Source of the DNA: Streptomyces sp. NRRL F-5630
GTDB lineage: Bacteria > Actinomycetota > Actinomycetes > Streptomycetales > Streptomycetaceae
DNA length: 44,026 nucleotides
Reading direction: 5' to 3'
Assembly: GCF_000719475.1 (NCBI RefSeq)
Contig: NZ_JOGO01000077.1
Span: forward strand, 1-44,026
Position 1 is the stretch's first letter; the number at the start of each line of letters is the position of its first letter. The translations under genes were made by a program, and so were the position numbers. Under the pieces are notes generated by a model. The model did no database searches. It was not told the origin of the DNA and was given only the letters and a program-made list of their open reading frames with translations. Positions 35,439-42,935 of this stretch are shown in pieces.

Positions 35439-36788
35439 ATGGCTGGCGGTTATCCGCGCCCGCAGTTCGAGGCGCCGCTCACTTCTGTGGAGATCTGCGC
35501 CGGCGCGGGCGGGCAGGCGCTGGGGCTGCACAATGCCGGTTTCGGGCACGCGGCTCTCGTGGAATGGGACGCGAACGCGGTCAAGACGCTCAGGACGAAC
35601 TCCGTCAAGACCTTTGGATGGTCGCCTGAAAAGGCGGACGGGCTCCGTGCTATGGATGTCCGCGATTTCAAGGAAGAAGAAGAGTTCAAATCCCTGAAAA
35701 AGGCGGCTGACGCCGGGCGGCACATCGACCTCTTCGCCGGGGGCGTTCCCTGCCCGCCCTTCTCCCTCGCGGGCCGCCAGCTAGGACCGGACGACGAGCG
35801 AGACCTTTTTCCTGATGCCCTGGAGCTGATCGGCCTGCTCAGGCCGAAGGCCGTCATGCTGGAGAACGTTCGCGGCATCCTTGAGCCGCCGGAAGTATTT
35901 ATTGAATACCGGCGAGAAATCCTCGAAAAGCTGAAGGGCCACGGCTATAGCGTCCCGGATATCCCTGCCGAGGCTTCACCCCGGATGCAGTCCAGGGCGA
36001 TGCACCCGGTATGGCGCCGTCTGGACGCCAATAAGTTCGGTGTGCCCCAGCTCAGGCCGCGAGCAATCCTTGTCGTCTTCAGGGAAGATGTCGCCCACTT
36101 TGCTGATTTTCGCTGGCCCGTGCAGTCGGCAGAGGAAGCGCGGAGTGTCTTCGATGTCCTCCGTGAGGGGATGCGGAAGCGTTACGAGCCCTACTGGAAC
36201 ACGCGGCCGCTCGGAGCCGGAAGCCTCACGGGGCGGCAGGCGTTCGAGCGGTGGGAGGCGGCGGCGAGCAAGGCTGACGCGCGTGAGCTCAAAGTGGCCC
36301 CGACCCTCGTCGGCGGATCGCGCAAGCACGGCGGTGCCGACCTCGGCCCGACTCGTGCTAAGAGGGCATGGCAGGTCTGGGGGGTCAACGGGGAGGGGCT
36401 GGCCAACGACCCGTTGGACTGCGTCCCGGAGCGCGACCTCTTCCGTGACAAGGGCCCCATGCTGACCGTGCAACAAGCCGCCGCCATTCAGGGGTTCCCG
36501 GCGCACTGGACCTTCGAAGGCAAGAAGACCACCCGCTACCGGCAGGTCGGCAACGCCTTCCCGCCGCCCGTGGCGGAAGCGGTCGGCCGCGCGATCGCCG
36601 CGGTGCTCCGGCCAGGCGAGGGCGGGGAGGAACTGCTCAAGCCCTATGCGACCGACGGGGGCGCGGTGTTCCAGGTGCAGGCCACGGAAACCATCCCGGT
36701 GACCATGGACCCGGACGCGCAGGAATCACTTCTCGACGCCGCGGCGGGCAACAACCGTCGCCGCGATCCGGTCAGCGCACTCTTCTGA
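35439..36788 (+). CDS. DNA (cytosine-5) methyltransferase
   Basis: A 449-residue m5C methyltransferase. Motif I is EICAGAGGQALGL (SAM binding), motif IV GGVPCPPFS with catalytic Cys105, motif VI ENVRG, motif VIII QLRPRAI and motif X RQVGNAFPPPVA. The region between VIII and IX (about 245-345), including GGSRKHGGADLGPTRAKRAW, should be the target-recognition part; the DNA target cannot be deduced. The ATG follows GAGGAG at 7 bases. Codons are locally unlike the chromosome, for example GAAGAAGAAGAGTTCAAATC near 35672, pointing to transfer. Its last 63 bases overlap the convergent vsr gene. It should protect host DNA if a restriction activity exists in the cassette. Confidence 0.95.
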   Translation: MAGGYPRPQFEAPLTSVEICAGAGGQALGLHNAGFGHAALVEWDANAVKTLRTNSVKTFGWSPEKADGLRAMDVRDFKEEEEFKSLKKAADAGRHIDLFAGGVPCPPFSLAGRQLGPDDERDLFPDALELIGLLRPKAVMLENVRGILEPPEVFIEYRREILEKLKGHGYSVPDIPAEASPRMQSRAMHPVWRRLDANKFGVPQLRPRAILVVFREDVAHFADFRWPVQSAEEARSVFDVLREGMRKRYEPYWNTRPLGAGSLTGRQAFERWEAAASKADARELKVAPTLVGGSRKHGGADLGPTRAKRAWQVWGVNGEGLANDPLDCVPERDLFRDKGPMLTVQQAAAIQGFPAHWTFEGKKTTRYRQVGNAFPPPVAEAVGRAIAAVLRPGEGGEELLKPYATDGGAVFQVQATETIPVTMDPDAQESLLDAAAGNNRRRDPVSALF

Positions 36789-37205
36789 GGTCTCGTGCTC
36801 CCAGAACCGGAGCACGAGCCAACCCGCTTCGCGAAGCCTCTGGTCGGTGTCCCGGTCGCGCGTCACGTTGCGCACGACCTTCTCCGACCAGTAGCCCGCG
36901 TTCTTCTTCGGTGCCTGGTAGTGCTCAGGGCAGCCATGCCAGTAGCAACCGTCGATGAAGACCGCGACACGCGCCGGGCGGAAGACGAGGTCAGCGGTAC
37001 GCCGCAACTCAGGGAGCGGGCGGGCGCACACCCGGTAACGCAGACCACGGGCGTGCACCAGCCGCCGGATCAGGAACTCCGGCTTCGTGTCCCGGCTGCG
37101 GATGGCCTGCATATTGCGGCGGCGGCCGGGAGACGAAGCCCACGAGCTGGCTGGCCGGCCTGGCCAGCCCTCGTCGTCCTCTCCGGCCCTGGCTTCTTCT
37201 GGCAT
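36726..37205 (-). CDS. vsr: Very short patch repair (Vsr) endonuclease
   Basis: A 159-residue T:G mismatch endonuclease. Family motifs are NMQAIRSRDTKPE, RRTADLVFRPARVAVFIDGCYWHGCPEH (metal-binding Asp and catalytic His residues) and WSEKVVRNVTRDRDTDQRLREAGWLVLRFWEHE. Vsr nicks next to the T of T:G pairs made when 5-methylcytosine deaminates, so it is a natural partner of the convergent m5C methyltransferase. The 3' ends overlap by 63 bp. The N-terminus has about 30 residues before the usual NMQAIRS block. The ATG at 37205 lacks a clear Shine-Dalgarno. It lies 20 bases behind the SEC-C gene on the same strand. Confidence 0.95.
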   Translation of the reverse strand: MPEEARAGEDDEGWPGRPASSWASSPGRRRNMQAIRSRDTKPEFLIRRLVHARGLRYRVCARPLPELRRTADLVFRPARVAVFIDGCYWHGCPEHYQAPKKNAGYWSEKVVRNVTRDRDTDQRLREAGWLVLRFWEHETSEECADRIAATVVARRGVEK

Positions 37206-37225
37206 GGCATCGAGGCTAACGCCCC

Positions 37226-38290
37226 TCACCCCGCCCCGTGGCACTCCTCGTAGCCCGCTTCGGCGCCGCACCAGCAGGGGGCTCCGGGGTGAGGGGGCCA
37301 GGGGGTTGCGAGGGCTCGGGTGGCGAGGGTGGTGGTGTAGAGGGGGAGGAGGGCCGGGGTGGTGGGGGTGGTGGATTCGGCGGCGGCGAAGGCCTCGTAG
37401 GAGGGGACCGTGGCGCGGACGATGCCGAGGTTCGGGATGCCCGAGGCGGCGAGGTCGCGGAGGGCCGATTCGATCGACGCCGTGTGGGCCTCGTAGGAGG
37501 GGTACTCCGTGGCGAGGGCCGGGTAGGAGGCGAGGAGTTCGGTCAGTTCCGGCTCCGGCCAGTGCAGGACCGCCACCGGGAAGGGGCGGGACAGGGCCGC
37601 GCGGTACGTGGCGAGTTCGGCCTGCAGGCGGGTGATCTCGGCGCGGAGTTCCTCCGGGCTGTCCGAGCCCAGGACCCACGTGCGGTTGGGGTCGTGCAGT
37701 TCGTCCAGCGGGACCGACGCGGGGTTCAGGGCGTCCGCCATCGTGTCCCACGCGTCGTGCTCCAGGCCCAGCAGGCGGCGGACGCGGTGCCTGCCGATGA
37801 GGAGCGGGCGTGCCTCGTACGGGGGCGGGGCGGAGCCGTCGAGGAGCAGCGCGACCGCCTCCTGGTACGTGGCGTGCGCCTCCTCCAGCTCGTCGTGCGC
37901 CTCCAGCGCCTGCGTCACCACGATCCACGGGCCCGGCGTGCCGGGCGCCGCCGCGCGCACGCCCGAGACGATCGCCTGGGCCTCCGCCTCGTGCCCGTAC
38001 TCCCACAGGTTCGCCGCCTTCAGCGCGCGGATCAGCGCCGGGTCCTCCGGCGCGCCCGCGAGCAGACCGTCGTACAAGGCGCTCGCGCGGGAGCGGTCGT
38101 CCGCCAGCTCGAAGTGCGCCGCCGCGCGCAGGAGCAACTGCTCGGCGTCCTCCGGGTGGCGCTCAGCCACGCGTTCCAGGCGCTGGGCCTGCTCCAGGTG
38201 GGCTTCGCGGTCGCCTTCGCCCTGCCGCGCCGCGGGGACGGGAGCGACGGGCGGGGCCTGGGTGGTCTCGGCGGGGGTTTCGGGGCGCAT
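37226..38290 (-). CDS. TPR-like protein with C-terminal SEC-C motif
   Basis: A 354-residue protein. Helical repeats at about 35-160 look like degenerate TPRs (HPEDAEQLLLRAAAHFELADDRSRASALYDGLL, then HDELEEAHATYQEAVALL). A short coiled segment (LRAEITRLQAELATYRAAL) and an alpha/beta middle region follow. The last 15 residues are a SEC-C zinc motif, CWCGAEAGYEECHGAG, as at the end of SecA. SEC-C proteins often bind other proteins or ribosomes; the role here is unknown. The protein is common in Streptomyces and probably belongs to the backbone, marking the right border of the accessory cassette. The ATG at 38290 is used. Confidence 0.85.
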   Translation of the reverse strand: MRPETPAETTQAPPVAPVPAARQGEGDREAHLEQAQRLERVAERHPEDAEQLLLRAAAHFELADDRSRASALYDGLLAGAPEDPALIRALKAANLWEYGHEAEAQAIVSGVRAAAPGTPGPWIVVTQALEAHDELEEAHATYQEAVALLLDGSAPPPYEARPLLIGRHRVRRLLGLEHDAWDTMADALNPASVPLDELHDPNRTWVLGSDSPEELRAEITRLQAELATYRAALSRPFPVAVLHWPEPELTELLASYPALATEYPSYEAHTASIESALRDLAASGIPNLGIVRATVPSYEAFAAAESTTPTTPALLPLYTTTLATRALATPWPPHPGAPCWCGAEAGYEECHGAG

Positions 38291-38403
38291 GGCAACACGG
38301 TAGCGTCGGGCACGCCCCGAATGGAGTATCAACCGGCCGGGAACCTTTCCCGGCCCTCGTGCGTCTGGAGGGGTGCCGGGCACCGTCCGGCTCAGTTCCG
38401 GGG

Positions 38404-38435
38404 CCTGTCGCACGAACCGGGACCTGTCGCACGAA
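38404..38435 (+). repeat. 13-bp direct repeat CCTGTCGCACGAA
   Basis: Two copies (38404-38416 and 38423-38435) begin 19 bases apart just before the ribosome site of the small membrane protein gene. The second copy ends 18 bases before the GTG. It could be an operator. Confidence 0.5.
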
Positions 38436-38453
38436 GGGGAGAGGGGGATAGGC

Positions 38454-38732
38454 GTGCCGCGTCTGCTCGCGCTCGTCCTGCTCGTCCTCGCGGGTTCCCT
38501 CGGCGCGGAGTCCGGGCTGCTGCCCGCCGCCGTCGCCGTCACCGCGGCGGCCCTCACCGTGTGCCTGCTGAGCGCCGCGCTCCGCGTGCCGCTCGTCGCG
38601 CCCACCGCGGTACGCACCACGATCCGCGAGCGCGCCCGCCGCACCGCGTTCCTGCCCCAGCGGGACCCCGACGCCTCCGGGCGGCCACGTCCCCGGGCCC
38701 CCGGCCGCCGCCTCACCGCGCCGGCCGGCTGA
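38454..38732 (+). CDS. Small membrane protein, DUF6412-like
   Basis: A 92-residue protein with two hydrophobic segments (LLALVLLVLAGSLGAESGLL and AVAVTAAALTVCLLSAAL) and a basic, Pro/Arg-rich C-terminal tail (RERARRTAFLPQRDPDASGR). The tail and the position right before a YidC/Oxa1 gene match the actinobacterial DUF6412 proteins as I recall them; this is a tentative family call. The GTG at 38454 is chosen because GGGGAGAGGGGG lies upstream and the membrane segment follows at once. It likely forms an operon with the insertase gene 154 bases downstream. Confidence 0.75.
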   Translation: MPRLLALVLLVLAGSLGAESGLLPAAVAVTAAALTVCLLSAALRVPLVAPTAVRTTIRERARRTAFLPQRDPDASGRPRPRAPGRRLTAPAG

Positions 38733-38886
38733 CCCGGGCCCCTGCGCCCCGGGCCTCCTCGTCCCCCGTGCCTCTGGGCACCGGGTCCGCATCCCCGCCC
38801 GTATCCGTACGCCACCACGCGTACGAGGGTCCGCCGCGCCGCCGCACAGGTCCGCTCATCCCACCTGTGAGGTCCCCGGAGGACTC

Positions 38887-39723
38887 GTGTCCCTGTCTGC
38901 TTTGGCCCTGCCTGCTTTCCACTCGTCCGGCTCCGGCTTCTTCGGCCTGTGCGCCGGAGTGGTCGACTACCTCGCCGACCTGCTCCAGCCCCTCGCGGGC
39001 ACCGCCGCCACCGCCGCCGCGATCATTGTCCTCACCGTCTGCGTACGGCTCGTCCTCCTGCCGCTCTCGCGCACCGCCGCGCGCGGCCAGCGGGAGCGTG
39101 CCGCGCTCGCGCCGGAGATCGCCGCGCTGCGCCGCGAGTACGCCAAGGACCCCGAGCGCATGGGGCGCGCGCTCATGGAACTGCACGCCACGCACGGCGT
39201 CTCACCGCTCGGCGGCGTCCTGCCGATGCTGTGCCAGCTCCCGTTCTTCTTCGTGCTCTACCACGTCTTCTCCAGCTCCCGCATCGGGGGCGAGCCCAAC
39301 CACCTGCTCCCGCACCGCCTCCTCGCCGCCCCGCTCGGCGACCGCTGGGGCGACGCGCTCGCGCACGGCGGGCTCCTCGGCGAGCGCGGGCTCGTGTACA
39401 TGGGGCTCTTCGCCCTCGTCGCCGTCGTCGCGACCTTCACCCTCCGCAGGAACAAGCGGCAGCTCGCCGGGGCGGACGCGCCCCTCGCCGCGGCCGGTGG
39501 GCAGGAGGTGCCCGGCGTCGGCGCGCTCACGCGGTTCATGCCGTACATGGCCTACTTCACGCTGATCAGCGTCGCCGTCGTCCCGCTCGCCGGGGCGCTC
39601 TACATCGTCACGAGCACGACGTGGAGCGCCCTGGAGCGGGCGGTGCTGTACCGGGAGCGGGGGACGGCGGCGGAGAAGGCGGGCGAGGAGGGCGGGGGCA
39701 AGGCGAAGGCGGTGGCCGCCTGA
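38887..39723 (+). CDS. YidC/Oxa1-family membrane protein insertase
   Basis: A 278-residue insertase that helps membrane proteins enter and fold in the cytoplasmic membrane. Five membrane segments fit the Gram-positive YidC plan. RLVLLPLSRTAARGQRERAALAPEIAALRREYAKDPERMGRALMELHATHGVSPLGGVLPMLCQLPFFFVLY is the conserved cytoplasmic loop plus helix; the groove arginine is within VRLVLLPL. A variable loop and RFMPYMAYFTLISVAVVPLAGALYIVTS follow. It is probably a second YidC rather than the essential copy near the origin, because rnpA, rpmH and jag are absent here. The GTG follows GGAGGACTC. Confidence 0.9.
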   Translation: MSLSALALPAFHSSGSGFFGLCAGVVDYLADLLQPLAGTAATAAAIIVLTVCVRLVLLPLSRTAARGQRERAALAPEIAALRREYAKDPERMGRALMELHATHGVSPLGGVLPMLCQLPFFFVLYHVFSSSRIGGEPNHLLPHRLLAAPLGDRWGDALAHGGLLGERGLVYMGLFALVAVVATFTLRRNKRQLAGADAPLAAAGGQEVPGVGALTRFMPYMAYFTLISVAVVPLAGALYIVTSTTWSALERAVLYRERGTAAEKAGEEGGGKAKAVAA

Positions 39724-39895
39724 GCCGCCGTCCGCGCGGGGGGCCTGTGCGGGGCTCCGGGCACGCCGTACGGGGCTTGCGGACTCCCTCCAGCGCCACC
39801 ACCCCGCCCGCTCCAGCGGCCTCCCGCCCCGCCGGGCCGCTCCCGCCCCTCACGCAGGCCCACGACGACCACCCGGCCCGCTCCCGGCCCGCCGC

Positions 39896-40381
39896 CTACC
39901 GCCGCGCCACGTACTCCTCCAGCGCCACCACCACCAGCGCGTGGTCCTCCACCTGCGGCAGGCCCGAGACGCCGATGGTGCCCACGGGGCCCGAGACGCC
40001 CCGGACCAGGACCGGGAGGACCCCGCCGTGGGCCGCGTAGCGGGAGGGGTCGAGGCGTGAGGCAGCCTCGAAGGTCGTGCCCTTGGCGCGGAAGCGCGTG
40101 CCGACGAGCAGGGAGCTCTCGCCGTACCGCTCGACGACCCTCCGCTTGCGCGCGAGCCAGTAGTCGTTGTCCGCCGTCGACCCCGGCAGCGCCGCGTGGA
40201 AGACCTGCTGGAGGCCGCGCCGCAGGTCGATCGCGACCGGGGCGCCGCTCTCGCGCGCGAGGCGGACGAGGGTGCTGCCCAGCTCCCAGGCGTCGTCGTG
40301 CGTGTACGTGGGCAGTTCGAGGCGGTTCTGCTGGGCGAGGAGGTCCGTGATCTCCTCGGCCGTGGCGGGGAGGGCGCTCAT
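39896..40381 (-). CDS. UPF0303 / heme-degrading-domain (GlcG/HbpS-fold) protein
   Basis: A 161-residue protein of the UPF0303 family, which has the GlcG/HbpS fold (DUF336). Family stretches are WELGSTLVRLARESGAPVAIDLRRGLQQVFHAALPGSTADNDYWLARKRRVVERYG and GGVLPVLVRGVSGPVGTIGVSGLPQVEDHALVV. Such proteins are found with sugar and polyol oxidoreductases, but no biochemical activity is certain. Its start overlaps the stop of the Gfo/Idh/MocA oxidoreductase by 4 bases (ATGA), so the two are translated as one unit. The ATG at 40381 is chosen for that overlap; the frame extends upstream only as a shadow. Confidence 0.85.
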   Translation of the reverse strand: MSALPATAEEITDLLAQQNRLELPTYTHDDAWELGSTLVRLARESGAPVAIDLRRGLQQVFHAALPGSTADNDYWLARKRRVVERYGESSLLVGTRFRAKGTTFEAASRLDPSRYAAHGGVLPVLVRGVSGPVGTIGVSGLPQVEDHALVVVALEEYVARR

Positions 40382-41475
40382 CGGGCCACCTCCACCGTGA
40401 CGCCTTCGGCGGCCGAGCGGCGGGCCGCCTCGATGACGTCGAGCGCCGCGGCGGCCTGCCGGGCGGTGACCGGGTTCGGGGCGCCCTCGCGCAGGGCCGC
40501 GGCGATCGCCGCGTAGAAGGCCGGGTAGTCGCCCGGCTCGGTCGGGACGGGCTCGCCGCCGCCGGTCAGCGGGGACTCGCCCGCGCCGAGCCTGCCGAAC
40601 AGCTCGGCCGGCTCCGTCCCCCAGGGCCGCCCGTCCCCGGGGCGTTCGCCGGAGCGGAGCGCGGCCTCCTGCGGGTCGAGCCCGTACTTCACGTACCCCG
40701 CCTGGGAGCCGAGGACCCGGAAACGGGGGCCGAGCTGCGCCGTTGTCGCGGAGACCCACAGGTGGGAGCGGGTGCCCGAGGCGTGCGTGAGCGCGAGGAA
40801 GGTGTCGTCGTCGGCCGCCGCCCCCGGCCGCCGGACGTCCGACTCGGCGTACACGCGCGTCACCGGGCCGAAGAGGGCGAGCGCCTGGTCGACGACGTGG
40901 CTGCCGAGGTCGTAGAGGAGGCCTCCGAACTCGGCCGGGTCGCCCGACTCGCGCCAGCCGCCCTTGAGCTGCGGCCGCCAGCGCTCGAAGCGCGACTCGA
41001 AGCGGTACACGTCGCCGAGCGCGCCCGTCTCCACGAGCTTCGCCAGCGTGCGGAAGTCGTTGTCCCAGCGGCGGTTCTGGAAGACGGAGAGGAGCAGTTC
41101 GCGCCGCTCGGCGAGGCTCGCGAGCTCGCGCGCCTCTGCCGCCGTGCCCGCCACCGGCTTGTCGACGACGACGGGGAGACCGGCTTCGAGCGCGGCGCGG
41201 GCCAGCGGGACGTGCGTCTTGTTGGGCGAGGCGATGACGACGAGCCCGTACTCACTCGCGCGGGCGAAGACGTCCTCGGGCGTGTCCGCGCACCGCACAC
41301 CGGCGAACTCGGCCCGCGCCCGTGCGCGGCGTTCCTCGTCGCGGGTGACGACCGTGTCGAGACGCAGCCCCGGGGTCGCGTCGACCAGGGGGGCGTGGAA
41401 GACGGAACCCGCGAGGCCGTAGCCGATCAGGGCGACGGGGAGGGGTTCGCTGGGAGAAGAGGTCGGGGCAGTCAT
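40378..41475 (-). CDS. Gfo/Idh/MocA-family oxidoreductase
   Basis: A 365-residue NAD(P)-dependent sugar or inositol-type dehydrogenase. The Rossmann fold begins PVALIGYGLAGSVFHAPLVDATPGLRL, an G-x-G-x-x-G variant typical of the YvaA/YhhX subgroup. VIASPNKTHVPLARAALEAGLPVVVDKPVAGT carries the conserved E/D-K-P lysine. FQNRRWDNDFRTLAKLVETGALGDVYRFESRFERWRPQ and DLGSHVVDQALALFG (with the D-x-G-x-H motif) match the catalytic domain. The ATG at 41475 is used because the family start follows a short Ser/Pro tail. Divergent from the ROK gene across 68 bases, it is likely controlled by that regulator. Confidence 0.92.
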   Translation of the reverse strand: MTAPTSSPSEPLPVALIGYGLAGSVFHAPLVDATPGLRLDTVVTRDEERRARARAEFAGVRCADTPEDVFARASEYGLVVIASPNKTHVPLARAALEAGLPVVVDKPVAGTAAEARELASLAERRELLLSVFQNRRWDNDFRTLAKLVETGALGDVYRFESRFERWRPQLKGGWRESGDPAEFGGLLYDLGSHVVDQALALFGPVTRVYAESDVRRPGAAADDDTFLALTHASGTRSHLWVSATTAQLGPRFRVLGSQAGYVKYGLDPQEAALRSGERPGDGRPWGTEPAELFGRLGAGESPLTGGGEPVPTEPGDYPAFYAAIAAALREGAPNPVTARQAAAALDVIEAARRSAAEGVTVEVAR

Positions 41476-41543
41476 GCCGGTTACTTTCGCAACAGTGTTC
41501 AATAAGTGCAAGCACGCAGGGGGCACGGCACTAGAGGCGAGGG

Positions 41544-42854
41544 GTGAGCGGCGTGGCCGAGGGACCGCGGCGAACGGAGGGGCGGGGTGGCGTCCGGCTC
41601 GCCGACCTGCGCGGGCACAACACCGCGCTGGTGCTCGACCTCGCGCGCGGCGCCGGGAGGGAGGGGATCAGCCGTCCGGAACTCGCGCTGCGCACCGGGC
41701 TCACTGTGCAGGCCGTCAGCAAGATCACCGGACGGCTGCGGGAGGCGGGCCTGCTCACCGCCGCCGGGCGGCGGGAGTCCACGGGCGGCAAGCCGGCCAC
41801 CGCGCTGCGGCTTGTGCGCGAGGCCGTGCAGGCACTCGGGGTGCACCTCGACAGGGACGGCGTGCTCGTCGTGCGGACCGACCTCACGGGCCGCGCCCTC
41901 GCGCGTCGGCGCGTCCGGCTCGACCTGGGCCGGGGGGCCGGGGAGGTGGTGGACCTCGTGGCGGGGGCGATGGCGGACGTGCTGGCGGGGGCGGGCGGGG
42001 GCGGCGAGGCGGGCGGGGGCGGCCCGTTCCGCACGGGTGGCGCGGACGGGGACGGATGGGCGGGCGGGGTGCCGGAGACGGGAGCGCGTCCGGCCGGGGG
42101 AGCCGGGGTCCGTCCCGCCCGCGAAGCCGGGGCCCGTCCCGCCGGGGAGACGGGCGGGGCGCCTCTTGTCCTCGGAGCCGGGCTCGCCGCGCCCGGCCCG
42201 CTCGATCACCGTACGGGCGTGTTGCACAAGGTCAGCGGCTTTCCCGGGCTCGACGGACTGCCGCTCGCCGCCGCGCTCGCGGAGCGGCTCGGGCTGCCCG
42301 TCGTGCTCGACAAGGACACCAACGCGGCGGCGCTCGGGCGCGCCCTCGCGGGCGACGCGCGCGCCTTCGCCTACCTCCATCTCGGTACGGGGCTCGGCGC
42401 GGGGCTCGTCCTCGACGGGCGCCTGTACCGGGGGCCGCGCACGGGGGCGGGCGAACTGGGGCACCAGGTCGTACGGCTCGACGGGCCGCCGTGCGTGTGC
42501 GGGAACCGCGGCTGCGTCGAGGCGCTGTGCCTCGCGGCGCTGGCGGCGGGGGACACGGGTGAGGCGGCCCGGGTGCTGGGCACGGCGGCGGCGAACCTCG
42601 TCGGACTGCTCGACGTCGAGCTGATCCTGCTCGGCGGTCACCGGATCGCGGCGGCTCCCGAGGCGTTCCTACGGGGCGTGACGGTGGCCCTCGACGCGCG
42701 CGCGAGCCGGACGGGGACGGAGCCGGTACGGGTGCGCGTGGCGGAGGGGGCGGGCGCGGCGGAGGCGGCGGGAGGCGGTGACCAGGTGATCGCGGAGGGG
42801 GCCGCCCAGCTCGTACTGGCCCCGCTGTTCGGGCGGCTCCCCGCCGAGGAGTGA
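41544..42854 (+). CDS. ROK-family transcriptional regulator/sugar kinase
   Basis: A 436-residue ROK protein. Residues 20-75 are a winged helix (LRGHNTALVLDLARGAGREGISRPELALRTGLTVQAVSKITGRLREAGLL), so this is a regulator rather than a plain kinase. The ROK domain follows, with DKDTNAAALGRALAG, HLGTGLGAGLVLDG, GELGHQVV and the zinc motif CVCGNRGCVEALC. An unusual Gly/Ala/Arg-rich insertion of about 50 residues (about 155-205, with repeats of ARPAGGAG) splits the ROK domain. The C-terminal part is expected to bind a sugar or its phosphate. The divergent oxidoreductase and the dehydrogenase downstream are probable targets. The start is GTG at 41544. Confidence 0.9.
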   Translation: MSGVAEGPRRTEGRGGVRLADLRGHNTALVLDLARGAGREGISRPELALRTGLTVQAVSKITGRLREAGLLTAAGRRESTGGKPATALRLVREAVQALGVHLDRDGVLVVRTDLTGRALARRRVRLDLGRGAGEVVDLVAGAMADVLAGAGGGGEAGGGGPFRTGGADGDGWAGGVPETGARPAGGAGVRPAREAGARPAGETGGAPLVLGAGLAAPGPLDHRTGVLHKVSGFPGLDGLPLAAALAERLGLPVVLDKDTNAAALGRALAGDARAFAYLHLGTGLGAGLVLDGRLYRGPRTGAGELGHQVVRLDGPPCVCGNRGCVEALCLAALAAGDTGEAARVLGTAAANLVGLLDVELILLGGHRIAAAPEAFLRGVTVALDARASRTGTEPVRVRVAEGAGAAEAAGGGDQVIAEGAAQLVLAPLFGRLPAEE

Positions 42855-42935
42855 GGGCGCGGGCCCTGACGTACGGTGGCTCCCACCACCACACAAAGGC
42901 GGTCGAAACGGGCGGGGGAGAGCGGAGCGTCCCCC

